This document shows positions 44,247-54,231 of a stretch of DNA of 64,000 nucleotides, piece by piece. The position numbers were made by a program, and so were the translations under genes. The notes under the pieces are model-generated. The model had not been told where the DNA came from, made no database searches, and saw only the letters and a list, made by a program, of their open reading frames with translations. Source of the stretch: Allacma fusca (Eukaryota > Arthropoda > Collembola > Symphypleona > Sminthuridae). The number at the start of each line of letters is the position of its first letter. Positions within the stretch are counted from its first letter, which is position 1. The stretch spans positions 64,529,067-64,593,066 of the forward strand of contig OX359245.1 in NCBI GenBank assembly GCA_947179485.1, written 5' to 3'.

Positions 44247-44549
44247 TTTTTAGTTTTGGTTACCAATAAAAGATAGATAGATATCATTAGATTGGTTCAT
44301 TTGGCCTCAGGCCTTACAACTCGCTCATTATCGCATTAATTACAGCTATCAAATTATTTGCGTTTAGATATACATATATATGACTTTCAACACCTTAGAT
44401 TAATTCAATTGTATGTAATATATGTTGATTGAAAATGCCCTGCAGTATTTGGCCGCCCAGCTAAAAATGCCCTGATTTTGGGCAGAGCAAGTTGAACATT
44501 TTGGGCATTTTCAAGGCACCAAAATTGGGTCACTATAGATTCAAAATAC
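44247..44549. other. 3' flank of zinc-finger gene 3
   Basis: The first 190 bases match 24,480-24,650. 44,430-44,540 has GCCC/GGGC-type words (AAAATGCCCTG, TTTTGGGCA) like those at 18,190-18,283. No gene. Confidence 0.45.
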
Positions 44550-46002
44550 CAGGCACTCCGGAATAAGGGGGGACAGGATAGACATTGTCCCTCCCAAAAA
44601 AAGTCAGGGAGGGACAGACTATACTGCTGTCCCCCCCACTTTTAAGAATCAAATGAGCCTTTTCTTAACTTTTTGATTTCAAAAGTCCTACTGATATGAA
44701 GCTTCATTTTAAAAAAAAAATCCTCCACAAACTGCTGTTAGGTGTATTTAAGAAACTCGCAACAAACCATCTCTTCTAAACAAAAATGTTTACTTAAATT
44801 ATAAATATATTTTATATCATTTATTATTTTTATCCCGGTTTATGCATGCATGTGAAGATCGGCTCATCTAGGTAACTACCAAAATTAGGTAGTGAAAGTA
44901 GTGGATAATACTGCAGCCCGAATTAAATTTTTTAAAGCAACCGTATTCATCCTTGAAAAAGATTTTGAACTTATTCAAACGATTTTATGCCAGTATTGCA
45001 ATACTTTCAGGGTTGAAATTGTGTGATAGCGTGATTATTCAAATAGTAACTTAGGTATTCAACGCAACGCTGCCCATCAACAAATTAGAGGATGTTTTTC
45101 TATTTAACATTCTTTACTTTTGTTAAATTTGGAATGTTATTTCCCACTACATTTGCGGAACATATTGACCTCCCCTTGCCAGATTGATCCAGGCCAAAAT
45201 CTTGACCTGGATCAAAAGTTTGAACATTCTGAAACTTTTACTTTGAATTTCGTTCCAATTTCATGCCAGACCAATAAATCTTTTCCAAAATGTCGGACCA
45301 GACATAATACCATTCCTGTATTACGAGCTTAACGGAAAATTTTCTAGAAGCAATTTATAAACTCAATAGGTTTCATCGCGCCAATATTATTGAAAACAGT
45401 ACAAGTGAGTAATAAAACGTCACCCAAGGAGTTTATTTTAGAATATTAATAATTAACATGAAATATTGTCGTTTGGTGAAACATTTCAAAAAATTCACCG
45501 ACACAAAATTTGGTCTGTTCCAACGGATGGAAAATTCCATGCACTTCTAAACCAGCAAATCTACTGGAAAATGTTCCTTGGATGAAAATTGTGGAACAGA
45601 TCTAGAGAAATGGTTCTACGCTTGGACACTTGGACCATGCCATACCAAAAATGAAAGAACAGATTGAACCATTCCCGGAAATAGATCACCAATCAGTTCA
45701 ATGATTCTTTGATCCCTCTTTTTGAAATCAGTAAAATTTTGATAGTATTAAGTATGTGTAAGAAAATGTTTCTAATACATGAAATTTAGTTAGTGTCTTC
45801 TATGAAAACTTGTTCTTTAAAAAAAAATTTGAAAAAACATTAAAATTTCTATATTTTGCATGCTTTTATAAGCTAACTAACAATAATATGTAACCCTATA
45901 CATATGTACATACATACGTTTGTATGTGGCCAATAGCAAAGTAACGAAAACTAATTTTAATATGTTGTCCCCCCCACTTTTTTGGACGTTCCGGAGTGCC
46001 TG
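44550..46002. mobile_element. hAT-like non-autonomous element
   Basis: 1,453 bp. Perfect ends CAGGCACTCCGGAA/TTCCGGAGTGCCTG; 8-bp duplication CAAAATAC at 44,542-44,549 and 46,003-46,010. Just inside both ends are C-runs (GGGGGGAC, GTCCCCCCCAC). Unlike its neighbours there is no single dominant word. No transposase frame was recognised. Confidence 0.85.
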
Positions 46003-47214
46003 CAAAATACTCAAATGTATAGGAGCGCAGCGAAGGAAAAGTCACAAGTGAATGTCTGGTTATTCGCTTGTTCGTTAATATTAATTATGAATTGCAGAAA
46101 CATTGACAAATCAATTTAATTTCAATGACATGGGGTGATATAATGTATCTCTCGTATGAAAATGAATTTCAATCAGATCATGATTGATGTGCAGAATAAA
46201 AATATATTCGGCCCTAATTACTGGAAAAATGGTTCGAGTAAAAATCAATGTACATCCTCCACACAGGTCCCCAAAATATTGTTTTTTTTAGTTTATCTGT
46301 GTAGACAAACAATTACTGTATGGGTTTTACTTTGAACAGGAAATATGTTTCTGATCGCCCACCAGCAATATAAATACATGTATAGGGGTATACAGTATAT
46401 GTATATTTCCAGGATGGAGGAAGTTCATTTTACGTCGTTAAAATCCAAAACCACAACAATGAGAATACCTGGAGCAAAGCATTTTCGAACGCTTTTCCTT
46501 CAAAATTGCAAACATTTTCAGATCGACTGCCAAATTGTACCAATTGTACTACCCACACCAGCGTCTACGCATCTGGAGAGGTATGAAAAATATCCCTGTA
46601 AGCTGTAATTGTTTGGTGCTTTTCGTTGCGTCTGGGAATTATTACGTGAATATACTTCCGTTTCGATTCCTTCTCATTATCCATAGTAGATTGAAGTGTC
46701 CATTTATAGCCGACATTTCCTTGTACCCATGACGAGCACTGTTAGAAGTTCAGAGTCCACAGTACTTTGTTGAGCGCATCTCGAGTACTTTGGTTCAAAG
46801 TTAGGTTACAAAAATTATACAAAATACGCTGTATTATGAATTACAAACTTTTACATCTTTTCATTCTGAGCCTCGGGATAAAGTTTCAGAGCATCATGAG
46901 CAACACGCTGTGTATACGTATGTATAACCTATCCCACAAATCGAAGTAACCCAAGCATTATCAGCAGGAAGGGATCAGACAGAACTGATGTCTTCCAAAA
47001 CCCTGTTGTTTTGTCAACTGTTGGTCTGACGGATTTAAATCGTCTGGATGATTAAGTATCATCAGAAAGCCGGGGGGAAACTTTTCATAACAGAGGTTGT
47101 TGGGCTATAGCAAATCAACAGGAAATATCCGAAGAGGACCGGGATTGGCGTCCTGAAATGCATCTTTGCCGGGAGTGCAAATCTCATTGTGGCTCTGGAA
47201 AAGAACTCTGCATG
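46003..47214. other. spacer between elements
   Basis: 46,700-46,950 matches 36,380-36,600. Short open frames exist but resemble nothing. It ends in TCTGCATG, the target of the next element. Confidence 0.4.
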
Positions 47215-48072
47215 CAAAGATGGGCAACTGGTTTTCCTCGCCTGAAACCTTACCTCTACAATGTAATCTCGATTGTCCTTCCTAATACCCTTCCTAAACC
47301 GGACTTTTGCTGATTTCCTTTTTCCTAAAAATGGGCATATAATTGCCCTTCCTATTTCCTTGTCAGATTATTAAATTGCCTAATAGGGCCTAAAATGCCT
47401 AGTTCAGCCTGAATTGCCTTTGTTCAGCCTTAAAGTTGGTTGGGTCAAAATTGTACATTTCTTTACGCATAGCGTTGAGGAACAATATGTATATATTAAC
47501 ATAAGCGGGTAAATATGATAATTGTCATAATTTAAAATGTATATTGTTAGACGAACACATGATAAGTTCCAAGTTTGGATTGATTTTCTGTAACATATAT
47601 TTTAACGTTAGCAGCATTCAGAATATTAATGTACTAAAAATATACCCTGTTCACAGCACAACATTAAATCTACGGAAACACCGAATCTAGACTTCTAACT
47701 ATTAGTGGGGTCCATATGGGTGGAATTTCTTCACAGTTTGTGTTTGACTATGTCGTTTATTCAACGTTATACGGTCCAATACAAATAACTAGCAGTAATC
47801 ATACAAACCAGTTTCATCTCTTGCCGCTGGTTGGCATCAAATAATTATATGTCTTCCCGGTAGTCCTTCCTAGGATCCTTCCAATTCCCTCACCCTTCCT
47901 ATGAACTTGCCTATTATTTTACATATTCTCAGCCTTCCTATTCTATTTCCTAGTTTTGACATAAATTCTACAACCTTCCTAGTTCCTTTCCTAAAAACCT
48001 ATCCGTTTTGCTTTCCTTCCTTCCTAGTTGCCTATTTACAAGGCCTAGTTTCAGGCGAGGTGCCCATCTTTG
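47215..48072. mobile_element. hAT-like non-autonomous element, CCTTCCTA-word type
   Basis: 858 bp. Perfect ends CAAAGATGGGCA/TGCCCATCTTTG (each followed inward by C-rich words); 8-bp duplication TCTGCATG at 47,207-47,214 and 48,073-48,080. The ends are dense in CCTTCCTA, TTGCCTA and TTTCCTA words. No coding capacity. Confidence 0.9.
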
Positions 48073-48716
48073 TCTGCATGCATTATTCGTACAGCCATAA
48101 ATTACCCATTGTATATATAAACAGACTTGTTGTACATTGTGAATAGACAATCGCTGCGTTGTATTATTTGTAAGTAATTGTGTTTTTGCTTTAGTCTCCG
48201 AAATAGCTTTTTATATCATAGTTTGGATAATGTCGGTATGAATTTAAGTTTGTTCCTCTTTACTGCCATTATCATGGAGAAGACCAAGACAATGAGTAGT
48301 AAATACTTTAATGCTCCTATTATCAATCAAAGTAAGGTTTCTTCGTAAGTAAATTGTATTAGGAATTTTCAATAAAATTAATTTTGCTCAAAATTTTGCT
48401 GAAACTCTTGTATTTGAAGTGTTTTGTTTGAGAAGATCGTTTTGCTTCTACATAAATGAAATTTTCTTGTAAGTCATTTGCATTGCTTTTTGTTGCCGTT
48501 TGAGGGGATTTAAAGCTTTATATATTCATTCAAATGCCGAACCTTTCAGATTTAAATTGTTCTTTATAATTAATCTCTAAGCATTTACGTATGTATTCTT
48601 CAGGGTTAAATACATAGTCAGCCCAAAACAAATTTTTTTAATTACGGTTTTGAAATAATGGGGTATAGGAATGGGTTCATGAAGTGTTTGTAAACTTAAA
48701 GTAACAATAGCATCTA
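48073..48716. other. spacer
   Basis: AT-rich, no gene, no clear repeat apart from the flanking elements. Confidence 0.35.
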
Positions 48717-49969
48717 CAGTAAAACCTGTATATAGTGGTTTCTCTAGGGAACCTAATATTTTACCACTATGTACAGTGACCACTATACTAAGTATAGTGG
48801 TCATGCACCACTATATAGGGTGCATATATTAAATGAATATTTTAACGCGTTTAAGAAGACATAATTGAAACGGTCGCATTTTTTTACATAATCACTAGTT
48901 TTTGACCGTTTAAAATTTTTCAACGTGTGCTAGCAAGATATTCTGTATAACGATAATTCTATATAGTAATTCTAAATATTGTGTTTGAATACTACGTGAA
49001 ATAGCTACCAACTATCGTAAAATTACTTTATTATTGACGCTGGCAGATTCTCCGCAAATATAATTTAAACAAATACAGTGTTTCCTCTTCCAAGATTCAA
49101 TCCAACCATTGCTTGCTGGCTATCCTCCCCACCACTTTCACTTTGAAATTTTCCAATAATTCTAATATTCTCTATTTGTTTTGCAACGGAAATCAAAGAG
49201 TTTTTGAACTGTGCGTGGTATGGAGGTATGGTACCGGGAATATGCTTTATTTAAGAAACCGTAATCTAGAATAATCTTAGAAATCTATAAGCCTGGGTCC
49301 ATATTGAATTGAATTGAATTGAAATTTATTCAGGAATCTTTTCGGGCAGCGCCCATATCATCCATATCATATTGCTATACAGTTACTTACATATCATCAA
49401 ACAAATAAATTCTTGTTGTACAATTGTAAATGAATTTGAATATATCACATAAAAAATCGCTCGAAGGGTCTCTGAAAAGACGTTGTAATGAGGTGATGTT
49501 ATTTAATTTAGAAATATTATATTTAAGTTCAAGGAGTCTTCTGGGGGTTTCAAAAATGCGGCATCTAACTAACAAATGGAGTAAGTCATTCGATTCTTGA
49601 AGGTTACAGTCGTTACATATATCTGGTGAGGTAAGTTTGTATTCAGCTTTTATCGTATACAAGGAGTTTGAGCCCAACCGAATGTTAGCGAAAAGACGGA
49701 TGTATTTGAAAGGAATATAGTAATTTAGGTAATTTGACGTGGAAAAATGATTTTTTACTAGTTTGTAATTTGGGCGCCAAGAGGAGTTAGCCTGGGTCCA
49801 TATGGACGCGGGCTAATAATATTATTGACAGGGGACGACTATAGAGAATACCACTGTATACAGGGTTAACGTAATGTTAAAACATAGGGCGCATGACGGG
49901 GAAACATGATACTGGCCATTGTGAACAGGTGACCACTGTATAGGTGGTCACTATATACAGGTTTTACTG
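48717..49969. mobile_element. pogo/Tc1-type non-autonomous element with a nested LINE
   Basis: 1,253 bp, flanked by TA at 48,715-48,716 and 49,970-49,971. Ends share CAGTAAAACCTGTATATAGT (about 21 bp). Just inside are CCACTATA/TATAGTGG words. A LINE fragment occupies 49,305-49,788, so the element itself is about 755 bp once that fragment and its target repeat are removed. No transposase frame. Confidence 0.82.
49305..49788 (-). mobile_element. 5'-truncated non-LTR retrotransposon (LINE) 3' end
   Basis: Minus-strand copy flanked by the 15-bp direct repeat AGCCTGGGTCCATAT (49,290-49,304 and 49,789-49,803). The open frame 49,677-49,387 encodes the C-terminal end of a LINE ORF2, with CNDCNLQESNDLLHLLVRC, the usual C-x2-C...H...C element. 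Its 3' end (left side) finishes in tandem TTCAA units instead of poly(A). The 5' part, including the reverse transcriptase, is absent. Jockey/I-like by general look, not firmly assigned. Confidence 0.8.
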
Positions 49970-49971
49970 TA

Positions 49972-50310
49972 TTTTGTAGAACATCGTAATGACATTTTCA
50001 TGATTCTACCATGTTAAACCATATTCCCATTGCTTGTGGAAAATATTCAAATGTTTTCCTAACTCAAGACTCAAGTAGATAAATCATTATGTTCAGTTTA
50101 AATTGTTGGCAAAACGTTTGCAACAATATTTGCATGTATTTTTACATACAATTACTAAAATAATAATGCAACTGGAACTTAAAGCATCGTCTTGCTTATT
50201 TTACAACCAGCATAATTTACTGAAATTTCTAAGTGATCATAATTGTATGCTGAAAATCTAGTGTTCGGAAAAGTTGTAATATGGATATTCTACTTTTCCA
50301 CCAATTGTAT
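49972..50310. other. spacer before the LTR element
   Basis: Around 50,155 the sequence GCAACTGGAACTTAAAGC resembles 60,088 on the other side of the LTR element, a relic of the receptor-like array described at 60,051. No open frame. Confidence 0.4.
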
Positions 50311-50852
50311 TGTTAACCGATATTTAGTTTTGTAACTTTTAATACATGTAAAAACAACATCAGCATACATAACTATACTACCTAATTGTAAAGTTTCCAT
50401 GAAAGTGCGTTAGGTACTTGCCCTAACTAAATATTATTGGTTCAAACTAAAACTTTTGTGAATACTGGAGGTGGGCACATTTGTGCTCACCTCCGTATAA
50501 AACTTCGTGCCTCCGTAGGTACGAAGAAGAGAGCAACATCAGTCCTTGAGCTAAGCAAAGCAAGGGAACGCGTGTGAGACCAACTAAGTGTATCCATTCA
50601 CGCACAATAAGAAAATAAAGTATACCGTGAGAACAAACCCTTATATCAACATACGCATCTCATTTTCCCTATCTTGAGACATACTCCCGAAATCCCTCAC
50701 AGCCAGCTTGTGAATCTCTACCGTCTACATTTTCCCCATCAACTCATACTCTCATTCTCAATTCTATTATTATTCCCTAATTATTTCCATAATCGGCTCT
50801 TCATTTCATTCTCCTCAATTACGAACCATCAACTACAATAATTATATTAACA
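50311..50852 (+). repeat. 5' LTR of the gypsy element
   Basis: 542 bp, TGTTA...TAACA. A TATAAAA box lies at 50,496-50,502 and an AATAAA near 50,614. Just before the TATA box is a perfect-looking hairpin (GGAGGTGGGCAC and GTGCTCACCTCC). Confidence 0.9.
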
Positions 50853-50875
50853 TGGTGAAAGTGCGGGTTTCGACG
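50853..50875 (+). promoter_or_regulatory. primer-binding site of the gypsy element
   Basis: Starts TGGTGAAAGTG directly after the LTR and continues into CGGGTTTCGA, the pattern expected for the complement of a tRNA 3' end (CCA, acceptor stem, T arm). The tRNA identity was not determined. Confidence 0.75.
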
Positions 50876-51101
50876 TCTCTCAAATACTCAGGTTCGTAAA
50901 TAACATTATACGACTATTTTCCAATAACTTTGACAATTCTGTGACAAAACACACTTGTGGCGTAAGCCGCTAAACAGAACTCTGCCCAAATTTTCCATTT
51001 TTTTTCTACCACATTGACAATTACTATCTTACGTGGCGTCAGCCGCCGCCGAAGGCTATGCCCGATTTTTCTATAACTTGTCTCAAATTCCCCCGTGCCA
51101 C

Positions 51102-53738
51102 ATGTCACCTCACGACATCAGATTTATTAGAGTAGTCGAACTAGACAACCACGCTGAATTCATCATTTGTAATAACCAGAAATATATAGCTCTATTACTC
51201 AGTGAAGCTGCTCTCGTTGAGCTTACCTCTGAGGACCAAATACGTGCACGTGCCAAATATAGTCATCTCTCATCTACAAGAGCACTATACCTTTACAAGT
51301 TTTACAAACTATTTAAGCAAAAACTCCCTCGTTACGTTAACTCCAACATTGAGCCCCAACCAGTTGATAGGAGTGATATAAAAGTTATCCGGAAAAATCC
51401 CAGCCGAATTCCGCGATCCATAAACAGTTCGACTACGACCCTGCCTGAAACCACCGTGGTGACCGTCCCAGACGACATCCTCACCCACGTACCATCAAGT
51501 GAAGGCGAAACTGACACCGAAGGACCAACACCGGAGCCCACAACACCTCTTGGAGGATTTGCAAGTTTCAACCCCAGTAGGACTTCCACTCCCGCTGTCT
51601 CTTCTGGTCCCGCCGATACAGATTCGATCCTCGTAACTACTCAATCAGTAAGTACAAACTTTAATTTGTCTAACAATCATACTCTCACTGGCACACCCGT
51701 GGCTCCACATCCACAACCCACGTCATCCCGTCTTTTCACGTCCCGAGACCTCCTCGAAGACGTAGCCCAGAAATTAGTGGACGACATAAAAACCAAGCAA
51801 GAAATCGACTCTTCAGGGACTAGCATCCTCACGTACTCCCATTACCAACAATTGCTGTATGATCTCAAGTTAACCACAGAAGTTACATCTGACGGTCATT
51901 TCCTCAACACCAGAGAAACATTTACAAAAATTGTAGCACGAATCCTCCGCATCTTTACACTTTGGCAGACTAATTCAACTGAATTTGCACCCATCATTGA
52001 AGAAATCGAGGACATCCAAACTTCATTACTAGCTGAAGAATTTTGTCCAACCGTAACTACTACTCCAGTCACCACAACTACTCCTTCCGTGTCCACTACT
52101 AAGACCCCTACTTTTGTTATCGAAACACACAGCTACACGCCTGTAATCCTCGCATGGACCACACGACTACAAGCTGACCACAACTCCACTCAGGACATTG
52201 CCCATCTTCTCAGTTACGCATCTTACTTAGGCATAGTACAGGAATTTAATCTCGCCTCCAAATATACCCACAACCATTGTCATTTTTCCTCTCAGCAAGC
52301 CTACAAAGAAGGACTCTTTCTTTTAGACCACGAGTTTATATCCATAGCTACTAACTCCTACCCAGACATTTTTGCTCCTCCCGTCACTAACACAGACAAC
52401 CACATTAATAATCATTCTCATACGGCTGCACAGGACAATACCGCTGTTCTCATTCCTGACGTTGACACCACCGCCGCATACGACAGTGACAATCCTCTAC
52501 ATCATATTAACATAACTCCTCCACCTCTTTCTACTTCCGACTCTGATTCAGGGTCACTCCACTCTGAATCTCTCCATTTCACCACTGCCACCAACAGCTC
52601 TTCCTCCTCTCGTTCCACCTCTCCTATTCAAACTCCTCCACCTATTCCTCCAATTATCATTACAAAAAATCCAACCATGGACTACACCAGATTTCTTTTC
52701 GACAAACCAGCCTATCCCTCTTCCAAAATCTCCTCCGAAGAATTGTCTGAATTTCTCCTACGCTGCGATGACTTTTTTAATACTTTCCAAACAGATGACA
52801 AGATGAAAAAGTCGTATGTGTACAGGAAACTCTCCGATGCTACTAAAACAGGCAAAGATTATTTGGCTCATTATTACAACCTCACATCTACGTCCCGTCA
52901 AACGTATGCCCAGTTTAGAGACGAACTTTTAAATAAAATGCCCAGAGACATTCCCGACAGGAAGAGCAAACTTTTGGACGCCCTATCTATGACACCATAC
53001 CCACATGAACCACCAACCAAATTCGTGTTACGAGTTAAGTCTGCTGCAAGCACAGACTGGTCCACTTTTCCAGAGGCCACTACAGTGAAAACATTGTTGG
53101 AAAAACTTAACACCACTGTAAAAATTTTCATAACCAGCAAGAATCTGAAAATTAAAAACTTCAATCATCTCTTGGACGCCCTACGCGACTATGAATCATG
53201 CACAACTCCCCGTACAGACCATAATGCTGTTACTCTTGCAACTCCGGTTCTTCCTACATCATTAGAAAAAACCCTGGCCACGCTTCTCGAGAAAATAGAA
53301 AAATTGGAAGCCAAAGAAACTCCCATTATGGCAGTCACTCAACATGCTCAGCCCCAGCGCTCACAGTACAACAATTTTCAACCTGGACTAGGTCCTAACA
53401 TTCAACGAACCTACACGTGTTACAAGTGTAACCAAACGGGCCACACAGCAAGGTATTGCCCGGCTCAACCTACTCTGTCTCAGAACCCAGCTTCTCAATC
53501 CCCAGAAATTTGTGGTCGTTGCTCCCGTCCAGGCCATCATGCTAACCGTTGCCGACAGCCAGTTGCTATACATTACCAACAATTTCCACAATATATGCAA
53601 CGACGACGTGAAGAAAGACAACAGCAGCTACAGAACCAGCCTTTAAACTCCAACGGGCAGGCTCCACAAGGCCTGCCCCGACGCCAGCTTCTACCTATAC
53701 AAGCTGCAGTCCACCAAACCTCACAAGACAGCCACTAA
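51102..53738 (+). CDS. gag of the gypsy element
   Basis: Long open region, about 880 residues from the first ATG, large for a gypsy gag. The first 500 residues are rich in Ser, Thr and Pro. A capsid-like part follows (FDKPAYPSSKISSEEL onwards, about residues 530-720). Two CCHC zinc knuckles (CYKCNQTGHTARYCP and CGRCSRPGHHANRC) lie near the C-terminus, giving RNA packaging ability in living relatives. It is an element fossil, not a host gene. Confidence 0.85.
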   Translation: MSPHDIRFIRVVELDNHAEFIICNNQKYIALLLSEAALVELTSEDQIRARAKYSHLSSTRALYLYKFYKLFKQKLPRYVNSNIEPQPVDRSDIKVIRKNPSRIPRSINSSTTTLPETTVVTVPDDILTHVPSSEGETDTEGPTPEPTTPLGGFASFNPSRTSTPAVSSGPADTDSILVTTQSVSTNFNLSNNHTLTGTPVAPHPQPTSSRLFTSRDLLEDVAQKLVDDIKTKQEIDSSGTSILTYSHYQQLLYDLKLTTEVTSDGHFLNTRETFTKIVARILRIFTLWQTNSTEFAPIIEEIEDIQTSLLAEEFCPTVTTTPVTTTTPSVSTTKTPTFVIETHSYTPVILAWTTRLQADHNSTQDIAHLLSYASYLGIVQEFNLASKYTHNHCHFSSQQAYKEGLFLLDHEFISIATNSYPDIFAPPVTNTDNHINNHSHTAAQDNTAVLIPDVDTTAAYDSDNPLHHINITPPPLSTSDSDSGSLHSESLHFTTATNSSSSSRSTSPIQTPPPIPPIIITKNPTMDYTRFLFDKPAYPSSKISSEELSEFLLRCDDFFNTFQTDDKMKKSYVYRKLSDATKTGKDYLAHYYNLTSTSRQTYAQFRDELLNKMPRDIPDRKSKLLDALSMTPYPHEPPTKFVLRVKSAASTDWSTFPEATTVKTLLEKLNTTVKIFITSKNLKIKNFNHLLDALRDYESCTTPRTDHNAVTLATPVLPTSLEKTLATLLEKIEKLEAKETPIMAVTQHAQPQRSQYNNFQPGLGPNIQRTYTCYKCNQTGHTARYCPAQPTLSQNPASQSPEICGRCSRPGHHANRCRQPVAIHYQQFPQYMQRRREERQQQLQNQPLNSNGQAPQGLPRRQLLPIQAAVHQTSQDSH

Positions 53739-53829
53739 TAATTCCTTCCATTACTACAGAATGTACCACTAACATCAGTGTACACTCACTCTCCTGCTCC
53801 CTGAAAATTATTGTAAGTATAAACGGTAT

Positions 53830-54142
53830 AAGCCTCCCGTGTCTTATCGACACAGGAGCAGCTGCTTCGTTGATCCATCCATCATACGTGCCTCCTGGTA
53901 CACAAATCACAAAGACCAATCTCACACTAATAGATGCATCAGGAAATCCCATGCCCAATACAGGACTCGCTCTTGTAAAAATCAAGATAGGAGACTGTAC
54001 GTTTCTACACCCGTTTATAATTGCTCCTTCCACAGCACTTCGCTGCATCTTGGGAACAGACTTCTTATATTCTAAAGGAGGATTCCTTATCAACACTGAG
54101 AAATTATCCTATTCAACAAATTCACAGGACACATCCCGTTAA
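53830..54142 (+). other. aspartic protease region of the gypsy element
   Basis: Contains DTGAAASLI, the retropepsin active-site motif, and ILGTDFL, the second conserved motif of the fold. It lies between gag and the reverse transcriptase, the usual place. Confidence 0.8.
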
Positions 54143-54231
54143 TTCATACTCTCGTACAACACGATACTGCACTTGGAGAACAATGCGAACTTCCTGTACA
54201 ACTCATACAAAACCTTTCAACCAGGACACCA

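Noticed and set aside
51033-51101. Upstream extension of gag starting at GTG
   Set aside because: Eukaryotic initiation at GTG is unlikely; the first ATG at 51,102 is preferred.
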